A stretch of 57,487 nucleotides of DNA from Phycisphaerae bacterium (GTDB lineage: Bacteria > Planctomycetota > Phycisphaerae > UBA1845 > PWPN01): contig JAAXZI010000090.1 in NCBI GenBank assembly GCA_012719955.1, forward strand, positions 1 through 57,487. Reading direction: 5' to 3'. Position numbers and translations under genes: made by a program. Shown here in pieces: positions 1 to 8,770 of this stretch (its first letter is position 1; every line of letters starts with the position of its first letter). The notes below the pieces were generated by a model. The model was not told where the DNA came from. It was given only the letters and a program-made list of their open reading frames with translations, and ran no database searches.

Positions 1-90
1 GAGGGGCGAGGGACGAGGGGCGAGGGGGTGCCGGGATTGGGAGAGCTGTGCTGAAAGCTGAATGCTGAACGCTGAACGCTGAACGCTGAC
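1..90. repeat. Two degenerate short-word repeat tracts
   Basis: Positions 1-28 are purine-rich words of the type GAGGGGCGAGGGACGAGGGG. Positions 50-90 are tandem variants of GCTGAACGCTGAA. The first 20 bases recur exactly at 8256-8275. The tracts lie on the 3-prime side of the minus-strand gspK-like gene that ends at 167. Confidence 0.75.
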
Positions 91-166
91 CAGCCGGGAT
101 TCGTCTGGCTCTGGCGCTTTGCTCACCCATGGCTTCCCGCCTGTCCTCTGAACCAAGCCCCGGGGC

Positions 167-3100
167 TTACCGTGGGTCGGGCACCTGTCGCAGGGCGACC
201 ACCCTCGGGGTGACGTACTGGCGGTCGAAGTAGTCGGGGTCGTTCAGGGCACTTGGACCGTAGCGCTTGCCGTTGGGGTCGTAGATGGCCATTTCGCCGC
301 TGTCATCCGTGTACGGCGGCGGCAGGGCCTTACCTGTAGCGGAATTCCAGAAAGATCCGTTCCTCGCGGCGCTTTCCGGCAGGAACACGTTGGAGCGGTC
401 GAGGATGGCGACGTAGCGGCGCTCGATGAAATTCGAGGCGGACGCAGCGCTCTGCAGCCGGATGACAAAATAGGCCGTGAAGGTATCCGACCGCACCGTG
501 AGCAGGTTGGCCATGCGGTTGATCAGCCAGTTGCGCTCTTCGGCGTCATCCTGCAGGTACGGGTCGCCGATCGTGGTCAGCCTCAGGGGGTTTCCGCTGC
601 CATCCACACGCCCTTTGACGACATCCACCAGGAGGGCAAAGCGAAGGATACCCGGATAATCTGCGGGCAGGCCGGGGATCTCGCCGCCGGGATTGCTGTA
701 ATTGGCCAAGCGATCAGCCAGGTCGCCGAGGCTGGTGAAGGGCCTGTCCTCGCGCAGAAGGACGATGGCCCGGGCATACCATGCGCTGATCATTTTGAGC
801 TCAGTGTCGGAGAGCGGGGCCGGATCAGGCGGCGAATTGTAAGGCGCCGGGCCGGGCCGATAGCTCCCATCCCACAGGCGGGGGACCAGCACCTTGAGCA
901 CATCCTCAGGGGCGGTGTTGACGTTGACCCGCCCGGGCACCGCGCACTCCATCAGCGAGTCGTGGTTGGTGAGCGGATCGTTGTCGCCATCAAGGTTGAC
1001 ATTGTCGAATCCGTCGTCCGCCCGGCTGAAGAAGGAGAAGCGGGATTCCCACGCCGGGTCGTCGCCGAGTTGCTCGTTTCCAGTGAGGTCGTGTCCAGTG
1101 ATACTGGAGTCGCCGGTCACCGGTTCTCGCACGGCGCTGAGCATGATGCGCATGCGGACTTCTTTTTCCGGCCGGCTGTTCAGGTCCAGTTTGGCCATCT
1201 TCTCGGTGATCGTTTCGTTGTCCGGGATGGCTGGAGCCCAAATATCCGAATTGCCCGTCAACAGAATCTGACTGAGCTCATGCCAGCCGTTGACCCGCCA
1301 GTATTCTGATTCTGTGGGGCTGTTGGTGATGGGGCCGCGATTGGCTATGTGGATCGCGACGCCTTTCTTGTCCAATGGATCCGAGGCGGCCACTTTGTCG
1401 ATCTTTCCCAGATGGCCGGAGTGGTCGAGGCTGGAGAATTCACACCGCGCCCATGCCCAGGGGGCTACCGCGGGAACTGTGGGGCCCGGCGGCGCGGCCA
1501 GGCCTCTCCAGATGTAGTTGGCTTCTGTCCCAGACGAAGGAGCTGTAAACACATCCTCCATGCCTCCCGCGGGATCCGTGGGATCCTCCATGCCCGTGGG
1601 AACCACGTCGAGCACGATCAGGGAACCGATGGCAGACGGACGGACCAGTTGCAGCTTGTCCAATGTGGAATCGGGTGCAGCGGGCAAAAGACCGGTGGCG
1701 GGCACAACGACGGCCCCTGTACTCGTCTCCACTGGAATGGTGCTACCATCTGGATCGACGACTTGATAGACGACGCGGCCGCCATTCGCAGGCACGACCT
1801 GCGTGGTGCTCAGATCGATGAGCTTTTCGCGCTTATACCGCAACTGCCAGCCGCTGGTGTTGATGGCGACTGGGTAGGGATTGAACAGTTCGACCGCGAA
1901 GGCCTTTGAGTTTCCATCCTTATCGACCACGTTGCAGATTTCCGTGATGAACGGCTGTATTTCGGTACCGTAGACATTGACGCTGGGGAGATCTGTCCCC
2001 AGGGCATCCTTAACAATGACCGTGGGCGTATGATCCTCATCGATATAGTCGATCAGGTTCGCCAGGAAGCGGATGCTGTCATCGGCGGTATAGCCGGCGC
2101 CCTGCAGAGCGGCGGAGAGTCGCAGGACCGCCTGAGTATATTTGTAATTGGCGTCCTCAGAGCTGGTCGGAAAGTGAGTCGCGTCCAGTACCAGTCCCCC
2201 GTCCGCCTTTCGCAGGGTCGGTGGCGTGGACCTGATCAGGGGAGTCAGCGTTTCCAGAACGTTGTTGATGTTGACCTTACGCCAATTTCCCAGGCGGGCA
2301 TCCAGCACCGAGTCCGCGGTTCTCTTCGTGGTCCGCAGGTCGCGAGCCATGCTCAGCGTGGTGAGCAGGTGGCGCTGGTCGGGCCGCTGGTCGGTGAGGC
2401 TTGTGGCGGCGGTGAGCTGCTGATACCAGAGCTCCACCGCATCGGGTTCCTGGGAGAACGGCAGAATCCGATAGCCGTTCACACTGCCGGCGGGAGCTTC
2501 CAGATCATAGACCCCGAGCGACTGGTACATGGCCGCTTCGAGCCGGGTGGTGGTGGTCGTGTTGATGAAGAAGCGGTTCCGCAGCTCCAGCTCGTCGGTA
2601 AGGTCGAAGGGCAGGAAGTGCGGCCAGGGGGCGAAGGGGGCGAACCACCCGTAGTTGCGGATCACGGCGTTGTAGTACTCGATGGTCTGCACGTCGTACG
2701 GGAGCCCTGTATAGGGGGCGCCCATCCGGTATTCGTTGAGCCTGTTTATGTCATCCCTGATCAGGTTGTTGAACTGCGGCTTGCCCCACCGTTTGAGCAG
2801 GCGATCCAGATCGATCTGGTGCGGGAACTCGCCGTAGCTCTCAGAATCGCTCAGCCGGGCCAGATTGCCGTCTACGCCCGCTTCTTCCGCCCGCGGCCAG
2901 GCGGTGTTGACGTTGATCAGGGCCGAGTTGTCGATGATGCGCACGGCGACGAACAGTCGCTTGCCGGGCGGAGCGATGCCGAAAATTTCCCGCCATTTGG
3001 AATCCGCCATACCGTCGCCGTCCGCGTCGGCTGCGGGATTGTCGGGGGGGGTTGCAGTTGGGGGGACCAATTTAACCGGGAAGTTGCGGGTCTCGTTATA

Positions 3101-3856
3101 GACTTCCTGGTAGTTCGCTCCCGCCGGAAAAATCTCCGAAATCTGGCGCCACACGTACCCGCCGCCTGAGCGAGGCTCGGGCATGGTGGATGCCAGGAAG
3201 AGGTCGGCGCCAAGGTGGGGATGGAACTTCTCGTCGTTGTCCGGCGGAGACGCCCAGGCCGCGTCGTACGGCTCGCGGGTGGCGAAAGGATCGGTGTTGT
3301 TGGTCGGGTCGTTGACGAGCAGGCTCTGGAAGGGGTCATCGTAACGATGATTGCCATTCACATCGTCGAATTGTTCCCCCGGTTCAGGCACATCGATGCC
3401 CGCATCAAACACACCATCACCGTCTACGTCAACGAAGTCGTACCACCCGTTCCCGTTCAAATCTTCGAAATCACACCGGCCGTTGACGATGGGGGTGAAG
3501 CCGTCGCCGTCGACGTCGACAGTCTCGTCGAAGGGCTCTCTGGTCAGCGTCTTGTTATCCACCAGGTCGTCGGCCAGCACGCGCTGGATTCGGGCGAGCA
3601 CGTAATCAGTAGCCGTGTCGAGGGCGACTCCATCTTGCACCCCCACGACGCTTTGTCGGTCCATGCGGGACATGAGCACGAAGGCGCTGCCGATGATGGC
3701 CAGCAGGACGGTCAGGGAGACGGCCATGATCAGGGCGTTGCCGCGACGGAACCACTGCCGGGCGGGATCGGGGCCGCTCGCGAGCGGGTCCGCGGTCCGC
3801 AGTGTTCCCTGACGGGTTCTCGCCACGAGCGGATTGATTAAGTGTCTCGTACGCAT
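167..3856 (-). CDS. GspK-like large minor pseudopilin
   Basis: This 1229-residue protein is probably the minor pseudopilin that sits at the pilus tip in type II secretion systems. One membrane segment (about residues 40-62) follows a basic leader, but there is no classical GFTLxE site. Four acidic Ca-binding-like motifs follow at about residues 114-119, 132-137, 143-148 and 165-170 (DVDGDG, DLNGNG, DVDGDG, DVNGNH). A GspK-type helix-hairpin-helix signature (PGRVNVNTAPEDVLK) lies near residue 972 and a second one (RPFTSLGDLADRL) near 1036. Usual GspK proteins are about 320-350 residues, so this one is more than three times longer. The GspJ-like gene lies 274 bases upstream on the same strand. 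GspK family membership is fairly secure; the role of the central 800 residues is unknown. Confidence 0.75.
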   Translation of the reverse strand: MRTRHLINPLVARTRQGTLRTADPLASGPDPARQWFRRGNALIMAVSLTVLLAIIGSAFVLMSRMDRQSVVGVQDGVALDTATDYVLARIQRVLADDLVDNKTLTREPFDETVDVDGDGFTPIVNGRCDFEDLNGNGWYDFVDVDGDGVFDAGIDVPEPGEQFDDVNGNHRYDDPFQSLLVNDPTNNTDPFATREPYDAAWASPPDNDEKFHPHLGADLFLASTMPEPRSGGGYVWRQISEIFPAGANYQEVYNETRNFPVKLVPPTATPPDNPAADADGDGMADSKWREIFGIAPPGKRLFVAVRIIDNSALINVNTAWPRAEEAGVDGNLARLSDSESYGEFPHQIDLDRLLKRWGKPQFNNLIRDDINRLNEYRMGAPYTGLPYDVQTIEYYNAVIRNYGWFAPFAPWPHFLPFDLTDELELRNRFFINTTTTTRLEAAMYQSLGVYDLEAPAGSVNGYRILPFSQEPDAVELWYQQLTAATSLTDQRPDQRHLLTTLSMARDLRTTKRTADSVLDARLGNWRKVNINNVLETLTPLIRSTPPTLRKADGGLVLDATHFPTSSEDANYKYTQAVLRLSAALQGAGYTADDSIRFLANLIDYIDEDHTPTVIVKDALGTDLPSVNVYGTEIQPFITEICNVVDKDGNSKAFAVELFNPYPVAINTSGWQLRYKREKLIDLSTTQVVPANGGRVVYQVVDPDGSTIPVETSTGAVVVPATGLLPAAPDSTLDKLQLVRPSAIGSLIVLDVVPTGMEDPTDPAGGMEDVFTAPSSGTEANYIWRGLAAPPGPTVPAVAPWAWARCEFSSLDHSGHLGKIDKVAASDPLDKKGVAIHIANRGPITNSPTESEYWRVNGWHELSQILLTGNSDIWAPAIPDNETITEKMAKLDLNSRPEKEVRMRIMLSAVREPVTGDSSITGHDLTGNEQLGDDPAWESRFSFFSRADDGFDNVNLDGDNDPLTNHDSLMECAVPGRVNVNTAPEDVLKVLVPRLWDGSYRPGPAPYNSPPDPAPLSDTELKMISAWYARAIVLLREDRPFTSLGDLADRLANYSNPGGEIPGLPADYPGILRFALLVDVVKGRVDGSGNPLRLTTIGDPYLQDDAEERNWLINRMANLLTVRSDTFTAYFVIRLQSAASASNFIERRYVAILDRSNVFLPESAARNGSFWNSATGKALPPPYTDDSGEMAIYDPNGKRYGPSALNDPDYFDRQYVTPRVVALRQVPDPR

Positions 3857-4130
3857 GGCACAACTCGTTTGAAATCAAGCGTCCGCCGGGACGGACGAAT
3901 CCCTTGCGTCCAAGCCATTCTACGGATTGGCAGGTGTCCACCGGGCAAGGTCCGGAAACCAGTGTCCCGGCTGAGGTTAATTCGGATTCACCAGCCAGGC
4001 GCGGAGACACGGGATTAGGGAATCTGCCTGTCCGCCGGGCGGCCGGTGTCTGCCGGTTCCTTCGGAGCGGGTCGAGCGCATCTTGAGGTGGCCGGCACGG
4101 GAGCTGCAGCCCGCGTCCATCCGGAGCATC

Positions 4131-5420
4131 TTACCGCAAGCCGAAGGTCATGGTGAAGATCTGGCCGTCGGGGATCCGCTTGTTGGCGTCGAAGAGGCGG
4201 ATGGTGACTTTGATGGCTTTGGGGATGTCGTCCTTGGTGAAGTAGTACCATCGACGCGTGCCACTCAGCGGATAATAGGGAGTTCCATCACCTGGAAGCC
4301 ATACGGGTGGGGTGGGCGGCGCAGGCAGCGGGGCGTTGAAGTACTCACAGATGCCAATCGTGTTTCCTGATGTATTGATCATCGGGTTGGCGAGAAAAAA
4401 ATCAGAGGTGCCGTTATTCGCTAGACCATCGCCATCCCGATCGTCTTCCGGCCACCATCGGGGCATGCCGTTCGCGGAATCCGGGCCCAGCGCCTCTCCG
4501 GTCAGGGGGTCGCGCTCGATCCATCGCTGCACCTTGAATTCGGCGCAGCCGGGGATGAAGAGCATATGCGCGCCGGTGCCATCTGCCGTGTTGACCATTG
4601 GCCGGCGCATCCATGTCCATAAGCCGTTCTCGCTCATCCAGCCATCGACACCATTCGCGCCGAAGTAATCGCCGATCAAAGCAAAGCGCCATTCATCCAA
4701 TGTTATCCGCTCAAATTCGTACTGGTCGGCCGCGATCGCGTCGGCCGCGTTCATGGTCACGGCCGGAACATTGAGTTCAGGGGCCAGCACTCGCGAACGA
4801 CGGGTCAATATCCACTTGGTTGGATCGGTCTCGGGGGTGGGCCCACCTGCATCGCTCGCGAGCGAATGCCCGAGGAATACGCGGGCGACGCTTCCGCGGA
4901 TGGGCCTATACAGGGTGAGATCCGTCGGGTTTGTCGGAGGAGTCAGCAATTCGGCCGACCACGTCTTTGGATCGCCGGGCCCCATGAGCTGCCTGATGCT
5001 GCTGTGATCCCCGGCGGTGAAGAAGACGATGCGGTCGGTTCGCAGGTACCGCTTGGGGGACGCGCCGGCGTACCGGGGGTCTTCCGTGAGCTGATACCAG
5101 ATCCCGATAAAGCTGTCTTTGAGAAGGCCATCGAAGTCGCGGCCGAACTGGGTTTCGGCGGCGCGGGCGAAAGCGTTGAGTTCGTTGCTGGCCGTGGCCA
5201 CGCTGCTGGCTCGGGTGGCGGTGGAGAAAATCCAGGCCACCATGGTCATGAGCACGAGCAGGACGGCCACGCTGACCATGAGCTCAGCGAGGGTGAAGCC
5301 GGGGCGGAGGCCCCTCCGGGCACCCCCTGCCGCGATGGGATGGCAAGAGGGGGGCGTTCCCCGGGTGAAGGGGGGGATGAACGCCATTCCGCCACGTTTG
5401 CCCATTCCGGGACTCTCCAT
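4131..5420 (-). CDS. GspJ-like pseudopilin with prepilin leader
   Basis: This is a 429-residue type IV prepilin-like protein. The prepilin peptidase site is G41-FTLAE, with the conserved Glu at +5, followed by a hydrophobic helix to about residue 64. The leader of about 41 residues is long and proline/glycine-rich. ATG codons at 5405 and 5387 would shorten it. The 5405 start has a GGAGAG about 8 bases upstream, so 5420 is not certain. Position directly before the GspK-like gene and its length suggest GspJ, although PulG-type domains cannot be excluded. Substrate and assembly partners would be the pseudopilins at 51-56 kb, which are encoded on the other strand about 45 kb away. Confidence 0.75.
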   Translation of the reverse strand: MESPGMGKRGGMAFIPPFTRGTPPSCHPIAAGGARRGLRPGFTLAELMVSVAVLLVLMTMVAWIFSTATRASSVATASNELNAFARAAETQFGRDFDGLLKDSFIGIWYQLTEDPRYAGASPKRYLRTDRIVFFTAGDHSSIRQLMGPGDPKTWSAELLTPPTNPTDLTLYRPIRGSVARVFLGHSLASDAGGPTPETDPTKWILTRRSRVLAPELNVPAVTMNAADAIAADQYEFERITLDEWRFALIGDYFGANGVDGWMSENGLWTWMRRPMVNTADGTGAHMLFIPGCAEFKVQRWIERDPLTGEALGPDSANGMPRWWPEDDRDGDGLANNGTSDFFLANPMINTSGNTIGICEYFNAPLPAPPTPPVWLPGDGTPYYPLSGTRRWYYFTKDDIPKAIKVTIRLFDANKRIPDGQIFTMTFGLR

Positions 5421-5664
5421 CTCATTCGACTATTACCGTAAGCCGTTCACGCGCGGTCACGGTTCGGCGATCGCTCCAGGCCAGCCGTCAGGCTTCGCCG
5501 GCTCTTTCGGGGCCGCCTTGGCTCTTCTGGCGCTCCGGCTCCCCGGGGCTTTCGCCCTCAGTCATTAGCCTTTGCCCTCTCGGGCGTTATACGCCTGAGG
5601 CTGTCCGCCAGGCGCAGTGCCGACATGCTTCGGGTCTATGAGCGTACCCGCGACCGCCGGCCGT

Positions 5665-5779
5665 GGCAATCCTACACCGGCCGCAACTGTCTTGAAAACC
5701 GTTTCGGAGGTGCATCTTGCACGCCTTTGGGGGGCAGGAGCACCCCCCGATGCACCCAGCCGCTTCACCATAATCCTTT
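5665..5779 (-). repeat. Dispersed repeat A, minus-orientation copy
   Basis: Read on the minus strand, this segment begins with 19 bases (5761-5779) identical to 14609-14627. It stays similar to 14609-14727 for about 115 bases. It includes the hairpin GGCGTGCA-AGA-TGCACC. The rest of the 5421-5881 gap shows no gene. An AGGAGG ribosome site at 5871-5876 serves the next gene. Confidence 0.75.
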
Positions 5780-5881
5780 ACCGGCCCCCCGCGATCGCAT
5801 TCGTGGCCATCCTTTATCTCCTCTCGCGCATCCCTTATCCTTTTTTCGGGTCTCTTTTCGAGGTGCAGTCAGGAGGTTTTC

Positions 5882-6670
5882 ATGCGGGTTATTCGGTTTG
5901 AGGATGCGAGCGGCCAGGTACGGTTGGGTGAGTGGCTGGCCGATGGACGGGCCCAGGTGATTCGAGGGGGGCTGTTTGACGGGCTGGAGCGAACGGACGA
6001 GATCGTGTCGGTGCGCCGTCTGCTGGCTCCCCTAGATCCAGTGGATGTGATTGCGATCGGGCTCAACTACAAGAAGCATGCCGAAGAGAGCGGGGCGACC
6101 ATTCCTGATGCACCCCTTGTTTTCGCCAAGCTGACCAGTTCGGTGATCGGGCCGGGGGATGCGATCGTGCTGCCGGAGGATGCCCCCGACGAGGTCGATT
6201 ACGAGGCCGAGCTGGCCGTCGTTATCGGAAAGACGGCGCGGAAGGTGAGGCCGGATGTCGCTTTAAACTATGTTCTGGGATATACTTGCGCAAATGACGT
6301 GTCGGCCCGGGATTGCCAGCGGTTCCGCGACAAGCAGTGGACGCGGGCCAAGAGCTTCGACACCTTCTGCCCCCTGGGGCCGGCGATCCTGGTGGATCCG
6401 GCAGTGAACCCGAACGCGCTGCAGATTGTCGGGCGGCTCAATGGGGAGGTGGTCCAGAACTCGAACACCGCGGACATGATTTTCTCGGTGCCGTTCCTGG
6501 TGAGTTATCTGTCCCAGCATTTCACGCTCCGGCCGGGGACGGTGATTTTGACGGGTACGCCGGAGGGAGTGGGGTTTGGCAAGACGCCGCCGCGGTATAT
6601 GCGGGCCGGGGAGACTTTTTCAGTCGAGATTGAGGGGATCGGGGAACTGAAGAATCCGGTCACCAGGTGA
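5882..6670 (+). CDS. Fumarylacetoacetate hydrolase family protein
   Basis: A 262-residue enzyme of the FAH superfamily, which hydrolyses or decarboxylates 2-oxo acid intermediates of catabolism. A short N-terminal region leads into the catalytic fold with GLNYKKHAEE (60-69). The metal-binding set is visible as E108-x-E110 within DYEAE and D139 within CANDVSARD, and KSFDTFCPLGP (157-167) is the usual family signature. Length is typical of the short HpcE/UGL00-type members. The ATG at 5882 has a perfect AGGAGG 5 bases upstream. Neighbours give no pathway, so the substrate cannot be stated. It is likely a soluble cytoplasmic enzyme. Confidence 0.9.
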   Translation: MRVIRFEDASGQVRLGEWLADGRAQVIRGGLFDGLERTDEIVSVRRLLAPLDPVDVIAIGLNYKKHAEESGATIPDAPLVFAKLTSSVIGPGDAIVLPEDAPDEVDYEAELAVVIGKTARKVRPDVALNYVLGYTCANDVSARDCQRFRDKQWTRAKSFDTFCPLGPAILVDPAVNPNALQIVGRLNGEVVQNSNTADMIFSVPFLVSYLSQHFTLRPGTVILTGTPEGVGFGKTPPRYMRAGETFSVEIEGIGELKNPVTR

Positions 6671-6787
6671 GCGGGCGGCAAAGTGCGGCCGTGAACGGAT
6701 AACCAGGAGTTTGAGGCTGACGGCACGGCTCCAAAGCCTTGGCTCACCGGCGTAACCCACAGGCGTGGCCCACACTTGCGGTGACTT

Positions 6788-7057
6788 ATGCAAGGCATGA
6801 TCCATGTAGCGGTGCGGTTGTCTGGGCCGGCCGCGGACGCGGTGGGGACGGGGGAGTTGGCCTATGCCCTGTCGGCGCCGGCCGTGCTGGGCGACCTGGT
6901 GGAGCTCATGCTGGCCCGCTACCCGCAGTTGGCGGCGGGGGCGGGCTCGCTGCGTTATGCGGTGAACGAGGAATACGCGGAGCTCGATACACCGTTGGCG
7001 GAAGGGGATGAGGTGGCGGTGATTCCGCCGGTGGGCGGGAAGGAAGAAGCTAACTGA
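6788..7057 (+). CDS. moaD: MoaD-like molybdopterin synthase sulfur carrier
   Basis: An 89-residue ubiquitin-like sulfur carrier. MoaD carries the C-terminal thiocarboxylate that MoaE uses to build molybdopterin. The C-terminal signature EGDEVAVIPPVGG matches MoaD, but five residues (KEEAN) follow the Gly-Gly. In active MoaD the Gly-Gly is terminal, so this protein would need trimming or is inactive. An internal ATG at 6797 is also a possible start. The partner moaE overlaps the stop codon immediately downstream but is internally deleted. No other molybdenum cofactor genes are in the window. Confidence 0.75.
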   Translation: MQGMIHVAVRLSGPAADAVGTGELAYALSAPAVLGDLVELMLARYPQLAAGAGSLRYAVNEEYAELDTPLAEGDEVAVIPPVGGKEEAN

Positions 7058-7278
7058 CGGCGGCGCCGATCTCGGCGGCGACGGTGAAAGAGCGGGTGTT
7101 ACGGCCGGCGTGCGGGGCGGTGGTGACGTTCGAGGGGGTGGTGCGGCTGGAAGGCGAGGCCTTCGAGGCCTGTCGGTGGATCATCGACACGCTGAAGATA
7201 GATGTGCCGATCTGGAAGAAAGAAATCTGGAGCCGGGGAGAGTCTACATGGGTCGATCCGACAAGTCGTCCAGAATGA
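7054..7278 (+). pseudogene. moaE: moaE with internal in-frame deletion
   Basis: The reading frame encodes both ends of molybdopterin synthase large subunit joined together. The N-terminal part (LTAAPISAATVKERV then GAVVTFEGVVR) is followed at once by the C-terminal part (AFEACRWIIDTLKIDVPIWKKE). Compared with the roughly 150-residue E. coli MoaE, about 65-70 central residues are gone, including the EHY and HRIG segments of the active-site fold. Homology begins before the GTG at 7084, so translation probably began near the CTG at 7054 overlapping the moaD stop (CTGA). A repeated GAGGCC flanks the junction, which would suit a short-homology deletion. A minimal functional MoaE seems unlikely. 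An assembly collapse is possible. Confidence 0.7.
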
Positions 7279-8222
7279 ACGCAAAGCGCCGCGGGCTTCA
7301 GTCTGCGCGAGGTACCGGTCGCGGCGCGGGTGCTCCCGTTGATCAGGCCGCCTCGTCGAATACCGCGTCGGGCAGATCTGGGGCTCGTCCGAATGGTGCT
7401 CAGCCCTCGAGAGGCGGGCAAGATGCCCGCCCTCCGAAACGCAAGGCGGGCAAGATGCCCACCGCCCGCAAGGTGGGCAGGATTTCCACCCCCCGCGAGG
7501 CAGGCAGGATGCCCGCCCTCCGAGAGGGGGGCTCGGCGAAATTGCCGGCACGGGCGGAGGAGCCGCTGGCGGAGCGGAAGCGGCGGGCGGAGCGGATCAT
7601 TGCGGAACTCAAGAAGCTGTATCCGCAGGCGGACTGCGCACTGCATCACGGCAGCGCGCTGGAGCTGCTCATCGCGACCATTCTCTCGGCCCAGTCCACG
7701 GATGAGACGGTGAACAAGGTTACGCCGGTACTGTTTGAACGCTATCCGACGGCCGAGGCCCTGGCGGAGGCGGACCCGGCCGACGTGGAGCGGATCGTCC
7801 ATTCGACGGGGTTCTTCCGGCAGAAGACCAAAAGCATCATCGGAGCCTGTAAGAAGATTGTGGAGGCATTCGGGGGCAAGGTGCCGGACAGCATGGAGGC
7901 GCTGATCCAGCTTCCCGGGGTAGCCCGCAAGACGGCGAACGTGGTGCTGGGGACGTGGTTCCGCAAGGACGAGGGAGTGGTAGTCGATACGCATATCGGC
8001 CGGCTGGCCCATCGGCTGGGGCTGACCTGGACGAGTAAGAACGACAAGGACGCGGTGAAAATCGAGCAGGACCTGATGGAGGTATTGCCGCGCGACGAGT
8101 GGACGTATACGGGGCACGCGCTGATCTGGCACGGCCGGCGGGTGTGCACGGCGCGCAAGCCGCGCTGCGGGGCGTGCGCGCTGAGCGGGTTGTGCCCGTC
8201 GGCGTTTACTTTTGAGGGATGA
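7275..8222 (+). CDS. nth: Endonuclease III with repeat-derived N-terminus
   Basis: A 315-residue DNA glycosylase/AP lyase that removes oxidised pyrimidines in base excision repair. The helix-hairpin-helix LPGVARKTANVVLG (about 213-226) carries the catalytic Lys219, and VDTHI carries Asp238. The 4Fe-4S cluster cysteines are C291, C298, C301 and C307 (spacing 6-2-5). Usual Nth is about 210-220 residues; the extra 95 or so N-terminal residues are basic and disordered-looking. Residues about 45-86 are encoded by four palindromic repeats. I chose the ATG at 7275 because it overlaps the moaE stop as ATGA; an ATG at 7248 is an alternative. Confidence 0.9.
   Translation: MNAKRRGLQSARGTGRGAGAPVDQAASSNTASGRSGARPNGAQPSRGGQDARPPKRKAGKMPTARKVGRISTPREAGRMPALREGGSAKLPARAEEPLAERKRRAERIIAELKKLYPQADCALHHGSALELLIATILSAQSTDETVNKVTPVLFERYPTAEALAEADPADVERIVHSTGFFRQKTKSIIGACKKIVEAFGGKVPDSMEALIQLPGVARKTANVVLGTWFRKDEGVVVDTHIGRLAHRLGLTWTSKNDKDAVKIEQDLMEVLPRDEWTYTGHALIWHGRRVCTARKPRCGACALSGLCPSAFTFEG
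7413..7517 (+). repeat. Four hairpin units inside the nth gene
   Basis: Units at 7413-7431, 7445-7463, 7472-7490 and 7499-7517 each follow the pattern GGCGGGCA-AGA-TGCCCGCC, with 8-base stems and a 3-base loop. The first is perfect; the others have mismatches. The last three are spaced 27 bases apart, so they keep the reading frame and encode a nine-residue repeat (KRKAGKMPT, ARKVGRIST, PREAGRMPA). Confidence 0.9.
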
Positions 8223-8292
8223 GGGGGGAAGGGTGAGTAACGAGTACTGAGTACTGAGGGGCGAGGGACGAGGGGTGAGGGGTTAGTCCTGA
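8222..8292 (+). repeat. Degenerate GA-rich word tract after nth
   Basis: The tract begins right after the nth stop with words such as GAGTACTGAGTACTGAG and GAGGGGCGAGGGACGAGGGG. Its 8256-8275 segment is identical to 1-20. It lies on the 3-prime side of the upstream gene, like most tracts of this kind in the window. Confidence 0.75.
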
Positions 8293-8368
8293 GTCCAAGT
8301 TCGGGGTGCGAGTGCGGGGAGGCGTGTCGGGTCTGTTGATCCGACCTAAAGGTGCCAGGAGGCCGTTC

Positions 8369-8755
8369 ATGCTTTTCGGGGTTAAACGTCAGGGTGGGTC
8401 GTTTTCGTTGCGGCTGGCCATGCGGGCGACGCTGACGTCGATCGTGGCCATCGTGGCGGCGGTGGTCATTGAGTCGACCGCCCTGCCCAAGCTGGAAGGC
8501 GAGCTGAAGGGGCTGGGGCGCCAGCAGCCGGCGGCGCTGAAGTGGGCGGGCGTTTTTCAAGGACGGCTGCGCTACGTGCCCGTGCCGGCGCTGGTGCTGG
8601 GGCTGGCGGCACTGGCGTTGCCCACCCTGCGGCCGGTGTTGGCGGTGTTGGCGATGGGAGCGCTGACGCTGGCCATGGTGATTGTGGTGGGATCGCTGGT
8701 AGGGTCGCTGGCCCCGATGTATCAGGTGCCGGAGGATTTAGGTCTGACGGGGTAA
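8369..8755 (+). CDS. Small integral membrane protein, unknown
   Basis: A 128-residue protein that I do not recognise. It has a hydrophobic segment at about residues 18-36 and two more near 72-90 and 93-120, with a basic N-terminus (MLFGVKRQGG), so it is probably an inner-membrane protein with three helices. The ATG at 8369 has a perfect AGGAGG 6 bases upstream (8357-8362), which rules out the longer frame beginning at 8306. The PIN gene begins 15 bases after the stop, but a functional link is not evident. Confidence 0.65.
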   Translation: MLFGVKRQGGSFSLRLAMRATLTSIVAIVAAVVIESTALPKLEGELKGLGRQQPAALKWAGVFQGRLRYVPVPALVLGLAALALPTLRPVLAVLAMGALTLAMVIVVGSLVGSLAPMYQVPEDLGLTG

Positions 8756-8770
8756 GCGTTGGAGCGTGGG

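Noticed and set aside
2030-3169. Long plus-strand open frame opposite the gspK-like gene
   Set aside because: A shadow of the high-GC coding strand; composition and lack of motifs do not support a gene.
5565-5771. Minus-strand open frame starting MVKRLGASGG
   Set aside because: It coincides with repeat A; the similar frame at 14500 follows from the shared repeat, and no protein family is evident.
7110-7274. Long N-terminal extension of endonuclease III
   Set aside because: This part overlaps moaE in another frame; the ATGA overlap at 7275 is a better start.
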